DNA from: Halomonas sp. M20
Lineage (GTDB): Bacteria; Pseudomonadota; Gammaproteobacteria; Pseudomonadales; Halomonadaceae
Length of the DNA: 64,000 nucleotides
NCBI RefSeq assembly: GCF_020622265.1
Contig: NZ_JACNMQ010000005.1
Coordinates: 186,001 to 250,000, forward strand
Reading direction: 5' to 3'
Part shown: piece after piece, positions 26,097 through 39,581 of the stretch
How the letters are laid out: the number at the start of each line of letters is the position of its first letter
Numbering within the stretch: the first letter of the stretch is position 1
The notes under the pieces: generated by a model
Databases searched by the model: none
What the model was told of the DNA's origin: nothing
Seen by the model: only the letters and a program-made list of their open reading frames with translations
Translations under genes and position numbers: made by a program

Positions 26097-26700
26097 CGAA
26101 CCGCGTGTACGCCAGTTGGCCTATCGTATCTGGGAATCCGAAGGGCGCCCCGACGGCCAGCAGCAGCGCCATTGGGATATGGCACTCAAGATCGTGAGGG
26201 CGGAACAGGACGCCGGTCATGAAACGTATCTGGAAGAGGAAGGGGAGGTTCAAGAAGAGGAGCCCATTCTGGACGACGAGCTGCCGCTTGAAGACGATGA
26301 GCGAGGCATCGAGGAGAATCGTCTACCGCTTGAAGATCCGGCTGCCGACTCCATGATCGACCCGGAGGGCGACCCAACCCTGGAGGAGGTGCCTTATCGG
26401 GATGATACGGTCATTACCCAGGATGTTCCGGTACAAGACCGGGCCGAGCCCACGGAGGAACCGCTCGAAAGCACCGTCGAGGTGAATGCTTCCGCTGCAG
26501 AGTCGGAGGTCGAGTTCAAGCGCGTACCCAAGACGAGTAAGTGTACTGCGAGCAAGAGCGCTGCGAGCAAGCAATCCGCGAACAAGAAGGCTTCAAGCAA
26601 GGAGTCTGAGAAGAAAGCAGCCAAACCCGCTGCAAAGAAGACGACGACAGCCAAGACGACAGCGACAAGGAAAACCGCGACCCGGGCACGCAAGCCCTGA
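26086..26700 (+). CDS. DUF2934 protein with acidic middle and histone H1-like basic tail
   Basis: 204 residues; GGGGGAG precedes ATG 26086, overlapping the end of the treY part. Residues about 5-42 are a DUF2934 domain (VRQLAYRIWESEGRPDG...HW). Residues 45-145 are strongly acidic (runs of Glu and Asp); residues 150-204 are Lys/Ala/Thr/Ser-rich (KKAAKPAAKK, TTAKTTATRKT) like the tail of histone H1 or AlgP-type proteins. A DUF2934 gene sits at the same place in the Pseudomonas glgX-treY region, so its link to glucan metabolism is conserved. Role unknown; the charge pattern suggests binding of polyanions or regulation. Confidence 0.8.
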   Translation: MTDDEPRVRQLAYRIWESEGRPDGQQQRHWDMALKIVRAEQDAGHETYLEEEGEVQEEEPILDDELPLEDDERGIEENRLPLEDPAADSMIDPEGDPTLEEVPYRDDTVITQDVPVQDRAEPTEEPLESTVEVNASAAESEVEFKRVPKTSKCTASKSAASKQSANKKASSKESEKKAAKPAAKKTTTAKTTATRKTATRARKP

Positions 26701-26783
26701 GCTTCTATCGATCGAACCCTTTATTGGCGCGGTGCTTTTGCGCTTTGCAAATATCGCTTGGCATATCACCTCAAGGATGAACC

Positions 26784-28985
26784 ATGGATACTGAGAATAC
26801 CGACCAGGGCAATGAAACGAATGCTACCAGCGTCGAGGCACCTGGGGTGAGAGATCGCTCCCAGGTAAGCGAGGGCAAATCGTTTCCGCTGGGCGCTTCC
26901 TGGGACGGGCTGGGAGTAAATTTTTCCTTGTTCTCTGCTCATGCTACCCGTGTCGAGCTGTGTCTGTTCGACGCCAGCGGCGAGCATGAAATCGAGCGTA
27001 TCGAACTGCCGGAATATACTGACGAGATATGGCACGGCTATCTACCGGATGCGCGTCCCGGGCAGCTCTACGGCTATCGGGTACATGGCCCCTACGCTCC
27101 GGAAGAAGGGCACCGATTCAATGCCAACAAGTTGCTGCTTGATCCCTATGCCAAGCAGATCGTCGGGGAAATAAAATGGGACGAGGCGCTGTTCGGCTAC
27201 ACCATCGGCCATGAAGATGGCGATCTGAGTTTCGACGAACGGGACAGTGCGCCTTTCATGCCGCGCTGTCGTGTCGTCGATCCGGCCTTTACCTGGGGGC
27301 GGGCGCAGCCGGTGCACGTGCCCTGGGATCGCACCGTTCTTTACGAGACCCACGCTCGCGGCTACACCATGCGCCATCCAGCAGTGCCGGAACCGCTGCG
27401 GGGCACTTTCGCGGGTTTGATGGTCAGTGAAGTAGTGGACTATATCCGTTCCCTCGGTGTCTCCTCCGTGGAATTGTTGCCTATCCACGCGTTCGTCGAC
27501 GATCAGCACTTGCAGGAGAAAGGGCTACACAACTACTGGGGCTACAACACCCTGGGATTCTTTGCACCGCATTCGCCTTATATGGCCGGTGACAATATCA
27601 ATGAGTTCAAGGAGATGGTGGCGCGATTCCATGCGGCGGATCTCGAGGTCATTCTCGATGTGGTCTACAACCACACCGCCGAGGGCAACGAGCTGGGGCC
27701 GACCCTGTCTCTCAAGGGTATCGACAACGCCTCTTACTATCGACTGCTGCCGGATCAAACACGCTACTACATAGACGATACCGGTACCGGTAATACACTC
27801 AACATGAGTCATCCGCGAGTGTTGCAGATGGTGACGGACTCTCTGCGCTACTGGGCCACCGAGATGCGGGTCGACGGGTTTCGTTTCGACTTGGCCACCA
27901 TCCTGGGGCGCGAACCCCATGGCTTCGATGAAGGCGGTGGTTTTCTCGACTCCACTCGCCAGGATCCGATACTCAGCCAGGTCAAGTTGATCGCCGAACC
28001 CTGGGATTGCGGACCCGGTGGCTATCAGGTCGGCAAATTTCCCCCGGGCTGGTCGGAGTGGAACGATCGTTTCCGAGATACCGTACGCTCCTACTGGAAA
28101 GGCGACGAAGGCGCCTTGCCAGAGCTTGCCGCGCGCCTGACCGCGTCCGCGGACATATTCGATCATCGCGGGCGCCGCCCCTTTGCCTCGGTCAACTTCG
28201 TTACTGCCCACGACGGTTTCACGCTGTATGACCTGGTCGCCTACAACGACAAGCACAACGATGCCAACGGCGAGGATAACAACGACGGTCACGACGACAA
28301 TCGTTCCTGGAATTTCGGTGAAGAAGGCCCGACGGAAAATCCCGAGATTCGCGATCTACGCCTGCGCCAGATCCGCAACTTCCTCGCCACTACTCTGTTT
28401 GCCCAGGGTACGCCCATGCTCTTGGCCGGGGATGAACTGCTGCGCACTCAGCAAGGCAACAACAATGCCTATTGTCAGGACAACGAAGTCAGCTGGCTGG
28501 ACTGGAATCTGGGCGCAGATGCCCACGCCATGATCGAGTATCTACGCCGACTGATCGAATTGCGCGAACGCTATCCGATCCTGCGTCGCGGACGTTTCTT
28601 GAGCGGCGAGTACAGCGAAGAGATGGGCCTTAAAGAGGTAACCTGGCTTACCCCGCAAGCCGATGAGATGAGTGTCGAGCGATGGGAAGACCCTCAAGCG
28701 CGCAGTCTAGGGCTCTTGCTCGATGGTCGCGCGCGTCCCTCGGGGATTCGTCGAGCGGGGGTCGATGTCACCTTGTTGTTGCTGTTCAATGCCAATCATG
28801 AAGAAGAAAGCTTCGTCCTGCCGGAGGTGCCGGACAGCGGCAGCTGGATCTGCCGCCTGGATACCCAGCAAGGTCTTGACGTGGATAACCGGCATTACGG
28901 CGTAGGCGACAATTATACGGTGGCGGCACACTCTCTGGTAATGCTCGAGCTGGTGCGCGCAACCCAATCACCGCCCGTGCTTTAG
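26784..28985 (+). CDS. glgX: Glycogen debranching enzyme (isoamylase type)
   Basis: 733 residues; AAGGA 8 bases before ATG 26784. CBM48 domain (about 32-140; GASWDGLGVNFSLFSAHATRVELCLFD), then a GH13_11 barrel: VLYETHARGYT, NYWGYNTLGFFAPH, VVYNHTAEGNELGPTLS, VDGFRFDLATIL with nucleophile Asp369, IAEPWD with acid Glu405, VTAHDGFTLYDLVAYNDKHN. It cleaves alpha-1,6 branches, giving linear maltooligosaccharides for TreY and MalQ. A short non-conserved 30-residue hydrophilic leader precedes the first domain. Confidence 0.94.
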   Translation: MDTENTDQGNETNATSVEAPGVRDRSQVSEGKSFPLGASWDGLGVNFSLFSAHATRVELCLFDASGEHEIERIELPEYTDEIWHGYLPDARPGQLYGYRVHGPYAPEEGHRFNANKLLLDPYAKQIVGEIKWDEALFGYTIGHEDGDLSFDERDSAPFMPRCRVVDPAFTWGRAQPVHVPWDRTVLYETHARGYTMRHPAVPEPLRGTFAGLMVSEVVDYIRSLGVSSVELLPIHAFVDDQHLQEKGLHNYWGYNTLGFFAPHSPYMAGDNINEFKEMVARFHAADLEVILDVVYNHTAEGNELGPTLSLKGIDNASYYRLLPDQTRYYIDDTGTGNTLNMSHPRVLQMVTDSLRYWATEMRVDGFRFDLATILGREPHGFDEGGGFLDSTRQDPILSQVKLIAEPWDCGPGGYQVGKFPPGWSEWNDRFRDTVRSYWKGDEGALPELAARLTASADIFDHRGRRPFASVNFVTAHDGFTLYDLVAYNDKHNDANGEDNNDGHDDNRSWNFGEEGPTENPEIRDLRLRQIRNFLATTLFAQGTPMLLAGDELLRTQQGNNNAYCQDNEVSWLDWNLGADAHAMIEYLRRLIELRERYPILRRGRFLSGEYSEEMGLKEVTWLTPQADEMSVERWEDPQARSLGLLLDGRARPSGIRRAGVDVTLLLLFNANHEEESFVLPEVPDSGSWICRLDTQQGLDVDNRHYGVGDNYTVAAHSLVMLELVRATQSPPVL

Positions 28986-29052
28986 GCCGATGTCACTCAA
29001 GATCGATGCCTGATCGTTCATTTGCGCGAAAAGACATAAGGAGCATGTCGCG

Positions 29053-31122
29053 ATGAGTCTTTCATCTCGTTCTCGGATGTCGAAAGACGCCGCCGCCAAC
29101 CAGAACGTCGAATCGGATGACGTTGAAATAGATGGCGCTGAAACAAGAGGCTCCAATGTGCTGGCGGCGGCAAGATCAGCCCGTATCGCCATCGAGTCGG
29201 TGACGCCGAGTCTCACCGGTGGCCGCTTCGCACCCAAGGCCGTGGTAAACGACGTTGTGTCTGTATCGGCGGTCATCTTTGCGGACGGTCACGACGTGCT
29301 GGCAGCGCGGATTAGCTGGACTGACCCCCAAGGGCTTACCCAGCAGGCGCCCCTGCATCTGGTACGCCCTCTGGGAAAGGATGTCTGGGAGGGCCAGTTC
29401 GTCCCGACTCAGGTAGGGCGTCATCATTTCATCATCGAGGCCTGGTGGGATCTGTATGGCACTTACCGGGATGAACTGGCCAAGAAGCATCAGGCCGGCG
29501 TTCCTGTCGAGCTCGAACTCGAGGAAGGGTGCCGTTTGGTGGCCAAGGCCGCGCAGCGAAGCGAGGGCGAGCTGGGCGAAAACCTTTCTGCGGTATTGGC
29601 GCGCTTTGAGCAGAGCGAGCAGAACAGTCAGCGGGTGGAAGTGCTGCTTGGCGCCGATACCGCAAACCTGATGGCAGCGGCGGATACGCAAGCGCACCTG
29701 AGCGTGAGCGATGCCGTCTACCCCTTGGACGTGGATCGCAGGGCGGCGAATTTCGCCAGCTGGTATGAGCTCTTCCCGCGCTCGGAAACGACGGGTTCCA
29801 GACGTCATGGCACCTTTGCCGATGTGCAGAAACGTCTGCCCATGATCCGCGACATGGGCTTCGATGTGCTCTATTTTCCGCCCATTCATCCCATCGGGCG
29901 GGCTCATCGCAAGGGGCCCAACAATACTCTGGAAGCGGGCCCCGATGATCCGGGCAGCCCCTATGCCATCGGTAGCCCGGAAGGCGGCCACGAGGCCATT
30001 CACTCGGAGCTTGGCAGCCGCGAGGATTTTCGAGAGCTGGTGCAGGCAGCGGCTCGCCATGGCCTTGAGATTGCGCTGGATTTCGCCATTCAGTGTTCCC
30101 CGGATCACCCCTGGCTTGCAGAGCACCCGGGTTGGTTTTCCTGGCGGCCGGACGGCTCGATTCGCTATGCGGAGAATCCGCCGAAGAAGTATCAGGACAT
30201 CGTCAATGTCGATTTCTACGCCGAAGATGCAGTGCCGGATCTATGGCTGACGCTACGCGACATCGTGCAGCTGTGGGTCGATGAAGGCGTGCGCATCTTT
30301 CGGGTCGACAACCCCCACACCAAGCCCTTGCCTTTCTGGGAGTGGCTGATCGCGGATATCAGAAGTCGCGATCCCGGCGTGCTGTTTCTCGCCGAGGCCT
30401 TCACCAGGCCGCCGATGATGGCGCGGCTGGGCAAGGTAGGCTTCACCCAGAGCTATACCTATTTCACCTGGCGCCATACCAAGGCCGAGCTGACCCAGTA
30501 CTTCACCGAATTGAACGAGTCGCCGCTGCGGGAGTGCTACCGGCCCAACTTCTTCGTCAATACACCGGATATCAACCCCTATTTTCTACAGTCCAGCGGT
30601 CGGCCCGGGTTCTTGATTCGGGCGGCTCTTGCCACCATGGGCTCCGGGCTCTGGGGCATGTATTCCGGCTTCGAGCTGTGCGAAGGTGCCCCGGTGCCGG
30701 GCAAGGAGGAGTATCTCGATTCCGAGAAGTACGAGATACGCCCACGGGACTATACCGCACCAGGCAACATCATCTACGAGATCGCTCAGCTCAATCGCAT
30801 TCGCCGGGAAAACTCGGCGCTGCAGACCCACCTGGGAATAGCGTTTTATCCAGTGGCCAATGAGCGGCTGCTGTATTTCGGCAAGCGCGACGACGCGCAA
30901 GACAACTTCGTGCTGGTCGCGGTCAACCTCGATCCCTTTGAAGTTCAAGAGGGCAGCTTCGAACTGCCTCTATGGGAGCTGGATCTGCCGGATGATGCGG
31001 CACTCCAGGTCGAGGATCTGATGACCGGCCAGCGCTTCACCTGGCAAGGAAAACACCAGTGGATGCGGCTTGATCCGGCGCATCTGCCCTTTGCCATCTG
31101 GCGCATTCAGCCACTGGGTTAG
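29053..31122 (+). CDS. glgE: Alpha-1,4-glucan:maltose-1-phosphate maltosyltransferase
   Basis: 689 residues. AAGGAG about 10 bases before ATG 29053. N-terminal beta domain (about 40-165; PSLTGGRFAPKAVVNDVVSV, EGQFVPTQVGRHHFIIEAWWD), then a GH13_3 barrel: FPPIHPIGRAHRKGPNN, DFAIQCSPDHPWL, FRVDNPHTKP with nucleophile Asp419 and FLAEAFTRP with acid Glu448. It transfers maltosyl units from maltose 1-phosphate (made by the maltokinase encoded next) to glucan. The first 38 residues are a poorly conserved hydrophilic leader. Upstream spacing to glgX is 67 bases. Confidence 0.95.
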   Translation: MSLSSRSRMSKDAAANQNVESDDVEIDGAETRGSNVLAAARSARIAIESVTPSLTGGRFAPKAVVNDVVSVSAVIFADGHDVLAARISWTDPQGLTQQAPLHLVRPLGKDVWEGQFVPTQVGRHHFIIEAWWDLYGTYRDELAKKHQAGVPVELELEEGCRLVAKAAQRSEGELGENLSAVLARFEQSEQNSQRVEVLLGADTANLMAAADTQAHLSVSDAVYPLDVDRRAANFASWYELFPRSETTGSRRHGTFADVQKRLPMIRDMGFDVLYFPPIHPIGRAHRKGPNNTLEAGPDDPGSPYAIGSPEGGHEAIHSELGSREDFRELVQAAARHGLEIALDFAIQCSPDHPWLAEHPGWFSWRPDGSIRYAENPPKKYQDIVNVDFYAEDAVPDLWLTLRDIVQLWVDEGVRIFRVDNPHTKPLPFWEWLIADIRSRDPGVLFLAEAFTRPPMMARLGKVGFTQSYTYFTWRHTKAELTQYFTELNESPLRECYRPNFFVNTPDINPYFLQSSGRPGFLIRAALATMGSGLWGMYSGFELCEGAPVPGKEEYLDSEKYEIRPRDYTAPGNIIYEIAQLNRIRRENSALQTHLGIAFYPVANERLLYFGKRDDAQDNFVLVAVNLDPFEVQEGSFELPLWELDLPDDAALQVEDLMTGQRFTWQGKHQWMRLDPAHLPFAIWRIQPLG

Positions 31123-31182
31123 ACGCTGCAGCGGTCGCAAGAACCGCTCGCATGGAACAGAACAGGCAGGGAGACACAGCAC

Positions 31183-34519
<3,337 letters not shown>

Positions 34520-34527
<8 letters not shown>

Positions 34528-36763
34528 TCAACGCGTCGAATATGCCAAACATACAAGAGACGATGGGCTGAAGCTGGCCGCGGATGACGCGGAAGCATTG
34601 ACCCGAGGCTCTCACGCGGACCCTTTTGCAGTGCTAGGCCTGCAAGAAGGGTCGGACGGCCCATTGTTGCGGGTCTATCTGCCCGGTGCCTTGGGGGTGG
34701 ATGTGCTGGATCGGGATAGCGGTGAGTTTCGCTGTTGCATGACGCCGGTGCAGATTCCGGGTCTGTTTGCAGCGAAATTGCCTCATGCCGCTCCCTACAA
34801 GCTGCGTATCCGATGGCCCCAGGGCGGCGAACAGGAAACGGAAGACCCCTACGCCTTTGGCCTATTGCTAGGCGAGATGGACCTGTACCTGATCGGCGAA
34901 GGCAATCATCGCAACCTGGGTCACTGCCTAGGCGCGCAGCCCATGACCATCGACGGTGTAGAAGGGGTGCGTTTTGCGGTATGGGCACCGAACGCACACC
35001 GGGTGTCCGTGGTGGGAGAGTTCAATAGCTGGGACGGTCGGCGTCACCCGATGCGCCTTCGCCACCCCGCGGGGGTGTGGGAGCTTTTCCTGCCGCGTTT
35101 GGGGCCCGGCGAGGCTTACAAGTACGAGATGATCGATGCCCATGGCGCTTTGACGCTCAAGGCCGACCCGGTGGCCCTGGCGACCCGAATGCCGCCGGAT
35201 ACCGCCTCGGTGGTGGCGGATACCACGCCGTTTACCTGGCAGGACGACGACTGGATCGAAAAGCGCGGCGAGCATCAGGCCCTGAACAGGCCAATGGCCA
35301 TCTACGAGGTGCACGCAGCGTCCTGGCGCAAACACGGCGGGGATGACGGCGAACTGTACAGCTGGCGTGATCTCGCCGAGCATCTGATCCCCTACGTCAA
35401 GGAGATGGGCTTTACCCATCTCGAACTTCTGCCGATCATGGAGCACCCCTTCGGCGGCTCCTGGGGCTATCAGCCCCTGGGCCAGTTTGCCCCGAGCGGG
35501 CGCTTCGGCAGCCCTCAGGATTTCGCCTATTTCGTCGACGCCTGTCACGCCGCCGAAATTGGCGTGATTCTCGACTGGGTGCCGGCGCATTTTCCCACGG
35601 ACCCCCATGGCCTGGCGCGCTTCGACGGCACGGCGCTGTATGAGTACGAGCACCACTTCGAGGGTTTTCACCCGGATTGGAACACCTACATCTTCAATCT
35701 GGGCCGGCGCGAAGTGCATGGCTTCATGCTGGCCTCGGCTCTTCACTGGGTGAAGCACTTTCATGTGGACGCCCTGCGGGTGGATGCGGTGGCCTCGATG
35801 CTGTATCGGGACTATTCCCGCAATGACGGCGAGTGGATTCCCAATCGCCACGGTGGCCGGGAGAATCTGGAGGCGATCGATTTCCTGCGTCATCTCAACG
35901 ACGTCATCGCCGAGGAAGTGCCTGGTGCAGCGGTCATCGCCGAGGAATCCACCGCCTGGCCTGGAGTGACCGAGCCTACAGCAGAAGGCGGATTGGGCTT
36001 TGCCTACAAGTGGAACATGGGCTGGATGCACGACACCTTGAGCTACATGGCCAATGATCCGCTCTATCGCAGTTACGCCCATAACGAGATGACCTTTCCG
36101 CTGGTCTATGCCTTCTCCGAGCGCTATGTGCTGCCTATTTCTCACGATGAGGTAGTACACGGCAAGGGCTCGCTGATCAACAAGATGCCCGGCGATGAAT
36201 GGCAGCGCTTCGCCAATCTGCGGGCCTACCTTGCCATTATGTGGACCCAGCCCGGCAAGAAGCTTCTGTTCATGGGCTGCGAGTTCGCCCAGTGGCGGGA
36301 GTGGAGTCATGACCGGGAGCTCGACTGGTCGCTGCTCGGCGAACCGCGTCACGAAGGCATTCAACGCCTGGTGCGCGACCTCAACCGGCTGTATGCGGAT
36401 CTGCCGGCGCTGCACGAGCGGGACACGGAACCCTCCGGCTTTACCTGGGTCGTGGGTGACGATGCCAGCAACAGCGTCTTTGCCTGGCTGCGCTTCAGCG
36501 CTGACGGTGAGCCGCTATTGGTGGTCGCCAATATGACACCGGTGGCTCACGACGATTACCGTCTTGGAGTGCCCTTGCCCGGACGCTGGGAGGAGTCCTT
36601 CAACAGCGATGCGGAGCACTATGGCGGCTCGAACCAGGGCAATCTGGGAGAACTCACCACGCGAGACGAATCCCTGCACGGCCAGTCCGCGAGTCTTGCC
36701 TTGAGTCTGCCGCCCTTGAGCGTGCTGATGTTGCGTCCAACGCGTGAGAAGACGGTTGCCTGA
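34520..36763 (+). CDS. glgB: 1,4-alpha-glucan branching enzyme
   Basis: 747 residues, a long-type GlgB: N1 domain (about 25-130), CBM48 (about 145-245; [20 protein letters not shown]), GH13_9 barrel with [20 protein letters not shown] (nucleophile Asp422), VIAEEST (Glu475) and [13 protein letters not shown], then the C-terminal beta domain. It makes alpha-1,6 branches in glucan built by GlgE or GlgA. The start overlaps treS, with GGGGGAG before the ATG. Last gene of the cluster; it faces the PhoD-like gene. Serves as the intact reference for the degenerate paralogue at 17852. Confidence 0.96.
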
Positions 36764-36792
36764 AGTGGGGGTGAAGCGTCGAGAGGTTGGAT

Positions 36793-36826
36793 ACGGGACA
36801 TCAGAGCAAGGTGCTCAGTCCCGTTT
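36793..36826 (+). terminator. Possible terminator after glgB
   Basis: ACGGGAC (36793-36799) pairs with GTCCCGT (36818-36824), with an inner GAGC/GCTC pair, then TTT. It overlaps the last bases of the convergent PhoD-like gene. Confidence 0.4.
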
Positions 36827-38740
36827 GGGATGAAAGCACACCGTGACGCCGTTGACGCCCAGCTCGTTGATTTCTGACGGGCGGCCCTGTTCATCCAGGC
36901 GCACGTGGCCGATACCCGAGCCGTTCCACAGGCGCTCGCCGGCCTTGGCCCGATCCGGGATGAAGGGGCGTACTTGCATGCGCCGACGCTTAGTGAACCA
37001 GTTGAGCGGTGACCAGGGGGCGTAAAGCCAGCGGTTGATGCGATCGAACCAGTCCAGCAGCGTATCGGGAAAACCATTCTTGATCCCGCTGCTGGTGATC
37101 TGCCAGATATGCGGTTTCTCATCGCGATGACGGATGCGCACGTCGTAGACGAAGGAGTAGTGCACGTCGCCGGATAGGATGACGTAATTGCGTGGCGTGC
37201 GGGTGTGGCGAAAGACGTTGAGCATGACCTGGGCCGCGCCACGATGCGCCATCCAGTTTTCCGCATCCACCAGCAAGGGCTTGCCGGCCCAAGTGAACAG
37301 GCGTTGAACGCCTTCGATCAGCTTGACCCCGAACATCGGCGAAGGCGAGACGATGATGATCGAGGGCTCATCCAGCAATTCCTGCTGCAGCTCCGTCAAC
37401 GCCTCCCAGTCCATCAGTCCCGAGGGGCGATGTCGCTTGCGCTCGCTGCGCCAGCGCCGGGTGCGAATGTCCAGGGCCACAAGCTTGGGCGGCCCGGTCA
37501 GACAGAATCCCCAGCCTTCGAAGCGCATAAGTTCGGTGATCAAGTCATCCTGTTGTTTGTTCGGCAGATAACCCTCTGCGCCGCATGCTTCGAGAAACTG
37601 CTGCAACTGATCGAGAGGAGCTTTCAATCGTTCCGGGGCGTTGCCCCAGCCTTGGCAAAGCAAATAGGCGATGAGTGCATTGCCGACAATGCGGCGTGAA
37701 AACGGGTGTCCGTAGACGGTCTCCTCCCAGGCGGCAGTCAGATTCCAATCGTCGGTGACATCGTGATCGTCGAAGATCATCAACGTCGGTACCTGGGCCA
37801 ACAACCGCGCTGCCGCCGGTAGTTCGGCGGCAAAGGCATCGATCACCTCACGTTCTGCGGCGAATCGCTCGCGATGCTCGTCGTTCAGTGATGGCTCGCC
37901 ACGTTGAATCAGCCCCCAGGGCACTGGCGACCATACCAGCAGGTACATGGCCAGGACTTCACTCAGAGTGATCAGATGGTTGGCGGCGCTGTCCGTGGTG
38001 AAGACTGGCTTGCGCACCCCGCCAAAAAAACGCTCTCGAAGGGCCTCTGCGGACTCGAACTGGGGCAACAGGCGCTCCCGGTGGTAATAGGTATCCTCTG
38101 CGGCATAAAGTGCCTCGCTATCGTCTACCACCGCGCCTTCAAGGCGCTCGCCCCAAAGCCCAAGACGCTCGATCAGCTCATGAATGGCGGTGAGCATGGG
38201 TCCGGCAACGTCGTCGGCGTAGATCTGGTCGCCGGTCAGCAGCAGCAGCGCAGGGCGTTCCTGGGCGTCATCGTGACGCTCAGACAGCCAGGCATCCCCG
38301 CGCGCCAAGCCATCACCGGAGCCGTAGTGGGGCTTGCGACAGGAGCCATGAAGAATGCCGTCCAGACGCGATTTGATCACGAAGCCCGGATGCGATTCAT
38401 CGCCATATAAAAGATGCGGCGCCCACTCGGCGATGCCGATATCGCCACCGTCGGATTGAGCGATCCGCAGGTCGTAGCCGGTCACAACGTCCTGGGGTAG
38501 CGGTGTATCCAGGGCGACGTCGATCAAGTGGACATAGGCGTGCCGGCCTATCGGTACGCATCGGCATAGCGTCTTGTCGAGCGCGATGGAACGGGGCTCG
38601 AGATGATCCGGGTGGAGTACGAGGCGCAGTGTCAGAGGACGCGTTGCCGCCAGCCATAGCACTAGGCGTCGGGTCTCGACACGACGAAGGATGGGGCCTG
38701 CCAGAACATCGGGAAGTGGATTGGAAACGCTATCGTCCAT
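36815..38740 (-). CDS. PhoD-like alkaline phosphatase family protein
   Basis: 641 residues without signal peptide. Metallophosphoesterase/PhoD-like motifs: LLTGDQIYADDVAG, LMIFDDHDVTDDWN (metal-binding Asp/His) and YVILSGDVHYSFVYD near the end; an N-terminal beta domain of about 130 residues precedes the catalytic part. Related proteins act on phosphodiesters or phosphomonoesters. The lack of a Tat or Sec signal suggests a cytoplasmic role unlike classical PhoD. It is convergent with glgB. A link to the glucan cluster is possible but not shown. Confidence 0.8.
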   Translation of the reverse strand: MDDSVSNPLPDVLAGPILRRVETRRLVLWLAATRPLTLRLVLHPDHLEPRSIALDKTLCRCVPIGRHAYVHLIDVALDTPLPQDVVTGYDLRIAQSDGGDIGIAEWAPHLLYGDESHPGFVIKSRLDGILHGSCRKPHYGSGDGLARGDAWLSERHDDAQERPALLLLTGDQIYADDVAGPMLTAIHELIERLGLWGERLEGAVVDDSEALYAAEDTYYHRERLLPQFESAEALRERFFGGVRKPVFTTDSAANHLITLSEVLAMYLLVWSPVPWGLIQRGEPSLNDEHRERFAAEREVIDAFAAELPAAARLLAQVPTLMIFDDHDVTDDWNLTAAWEETVYGHPFSRRIVGNALIAYLLCQGWGNAPERLKAPLDQLQQFLEACGAEGYLPNKQQDDLITELMRFEGWGFCLTGPPKLVALDIRTRRWRSERKRHRPSGLMDWEALTELQQELLDEPSIIIVSPSPMFGVKLIEGVQRLFTWAGKPLLVDAENWMAHRGAAQVMLNVFRHTRTPRNYVILSGDVHYSFVYDVRIRHRDEKPHIWQITSSGIKNGFPDTLLDWFDRINRWLYAPWSPLNWFTKRRRMQVRPFIPDRAKAGERLWNGSGIGHVRLDEQGRPSEINELGVNGVTVCFHPKRD

Positions 38741-38832
38741 GAAGGATGGTCAGCACCTTACCGGAAAATAATCAGCATACCCGTTGTTACAGGTCGTTGA
38801 CCATGCGGCGAGCAGTACCAGAACGGAGAGCG

Positions 38833-39474
38833 TTAGTTATGTTTCTCCAGGCATTCATGTACCTCCGCATCGGTGGTCTGGCCGAAATCGATATACCACT
38901 GCCCCACTGCATGAAAGTGATCCGGCGTGGCCACGCAGACGACCTCGTCCACTTCCCCGGCGAGCTGCTCCAGGGTTTCCTGAGGCGCCACTGGCACCGC
39001 CAGTACCAGGCGCTTGGCGCCCAGGCGACGCACTGCCTGAATTGCCGCGCGCATGCTGGCGCCGGTGGCGATACCGTCGTCCACCAGAATGATCTGACGT
39101 CCCTCCAGATCGGGGTAGGGCCGCTCACCGCGATAGCTCGCCTCGCGTCGATTGAGTTCGCGTCGTTCCTTGTCGATCACCGCCTGCAGGCGCTGTTCAT
39201 CGATACTCAACCGCTTGACTAGTGCCTCATCAAGCACCGTCACATCGCCGCTAGCGATGGCGCCCATGGCAAACTCCTCATGACCCGGCACACCCAGCTT
39301 GCGCACCACCATGACATCGAGAGGTGCCTTCAATTCCCGGGCGACTTCTGCAGCCACCGGTACACCGCCACGAGGTAGCCCCAATACGAGTGTCTCACTA
39401 CCGGCATAGGCAAAGAGTCGCTTGGCGAGGGCTCGCCCTGCCGCGAGGCGATTGGCAAAGGGAAGTTCCGACAT
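38833..39474 (-). CDS. Phosphoribosyltransferase family protein
   Basis: 213 residues; AGGAGG precedes ATG 39474. Type I PRTase signature IILVDDGIATGASMRAA (PRPP loop), with LGLPRGGVPVAAEVA near the N-terminus and VVRKLGVPGHEEFAMGAIA in the middle. This subgroup is widespread but its base substrate is undefined. It stands on the minus strand, 92 bases upstream of the PhoD-like gene, possibly co-transcribed with it. Confidence 0.85.
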   Translation of the reverse strand: MSELPFANRLAAGRALAKRLFAYAGSETLVLGLPRGGVPVAAEVARELKAPLDVMVVRKLGVPGHEEFAMGAIASGDVTVLDEALVKRLSIDEQRLQAVIDKERRELNRREASYRGERPYPDLEGRQIILVDDGIATGASMRAAIQAVRRLGAKRLVLAVPVAPQETLEQLAGEVDEVVCVATPDHFHAVGQWYIDFGQTTDAEVHECLEKHN

Positions 39475-39581
39475 TCAAACCTCCTGAAACATGCTTGAAC
39501 ACCCACTACTGCCCAGTGTCGGCATTAATGGAGGTTTTTGCCAGCACGCTCAGGATTCGCACATCAGGTCAACGAGTGGCG

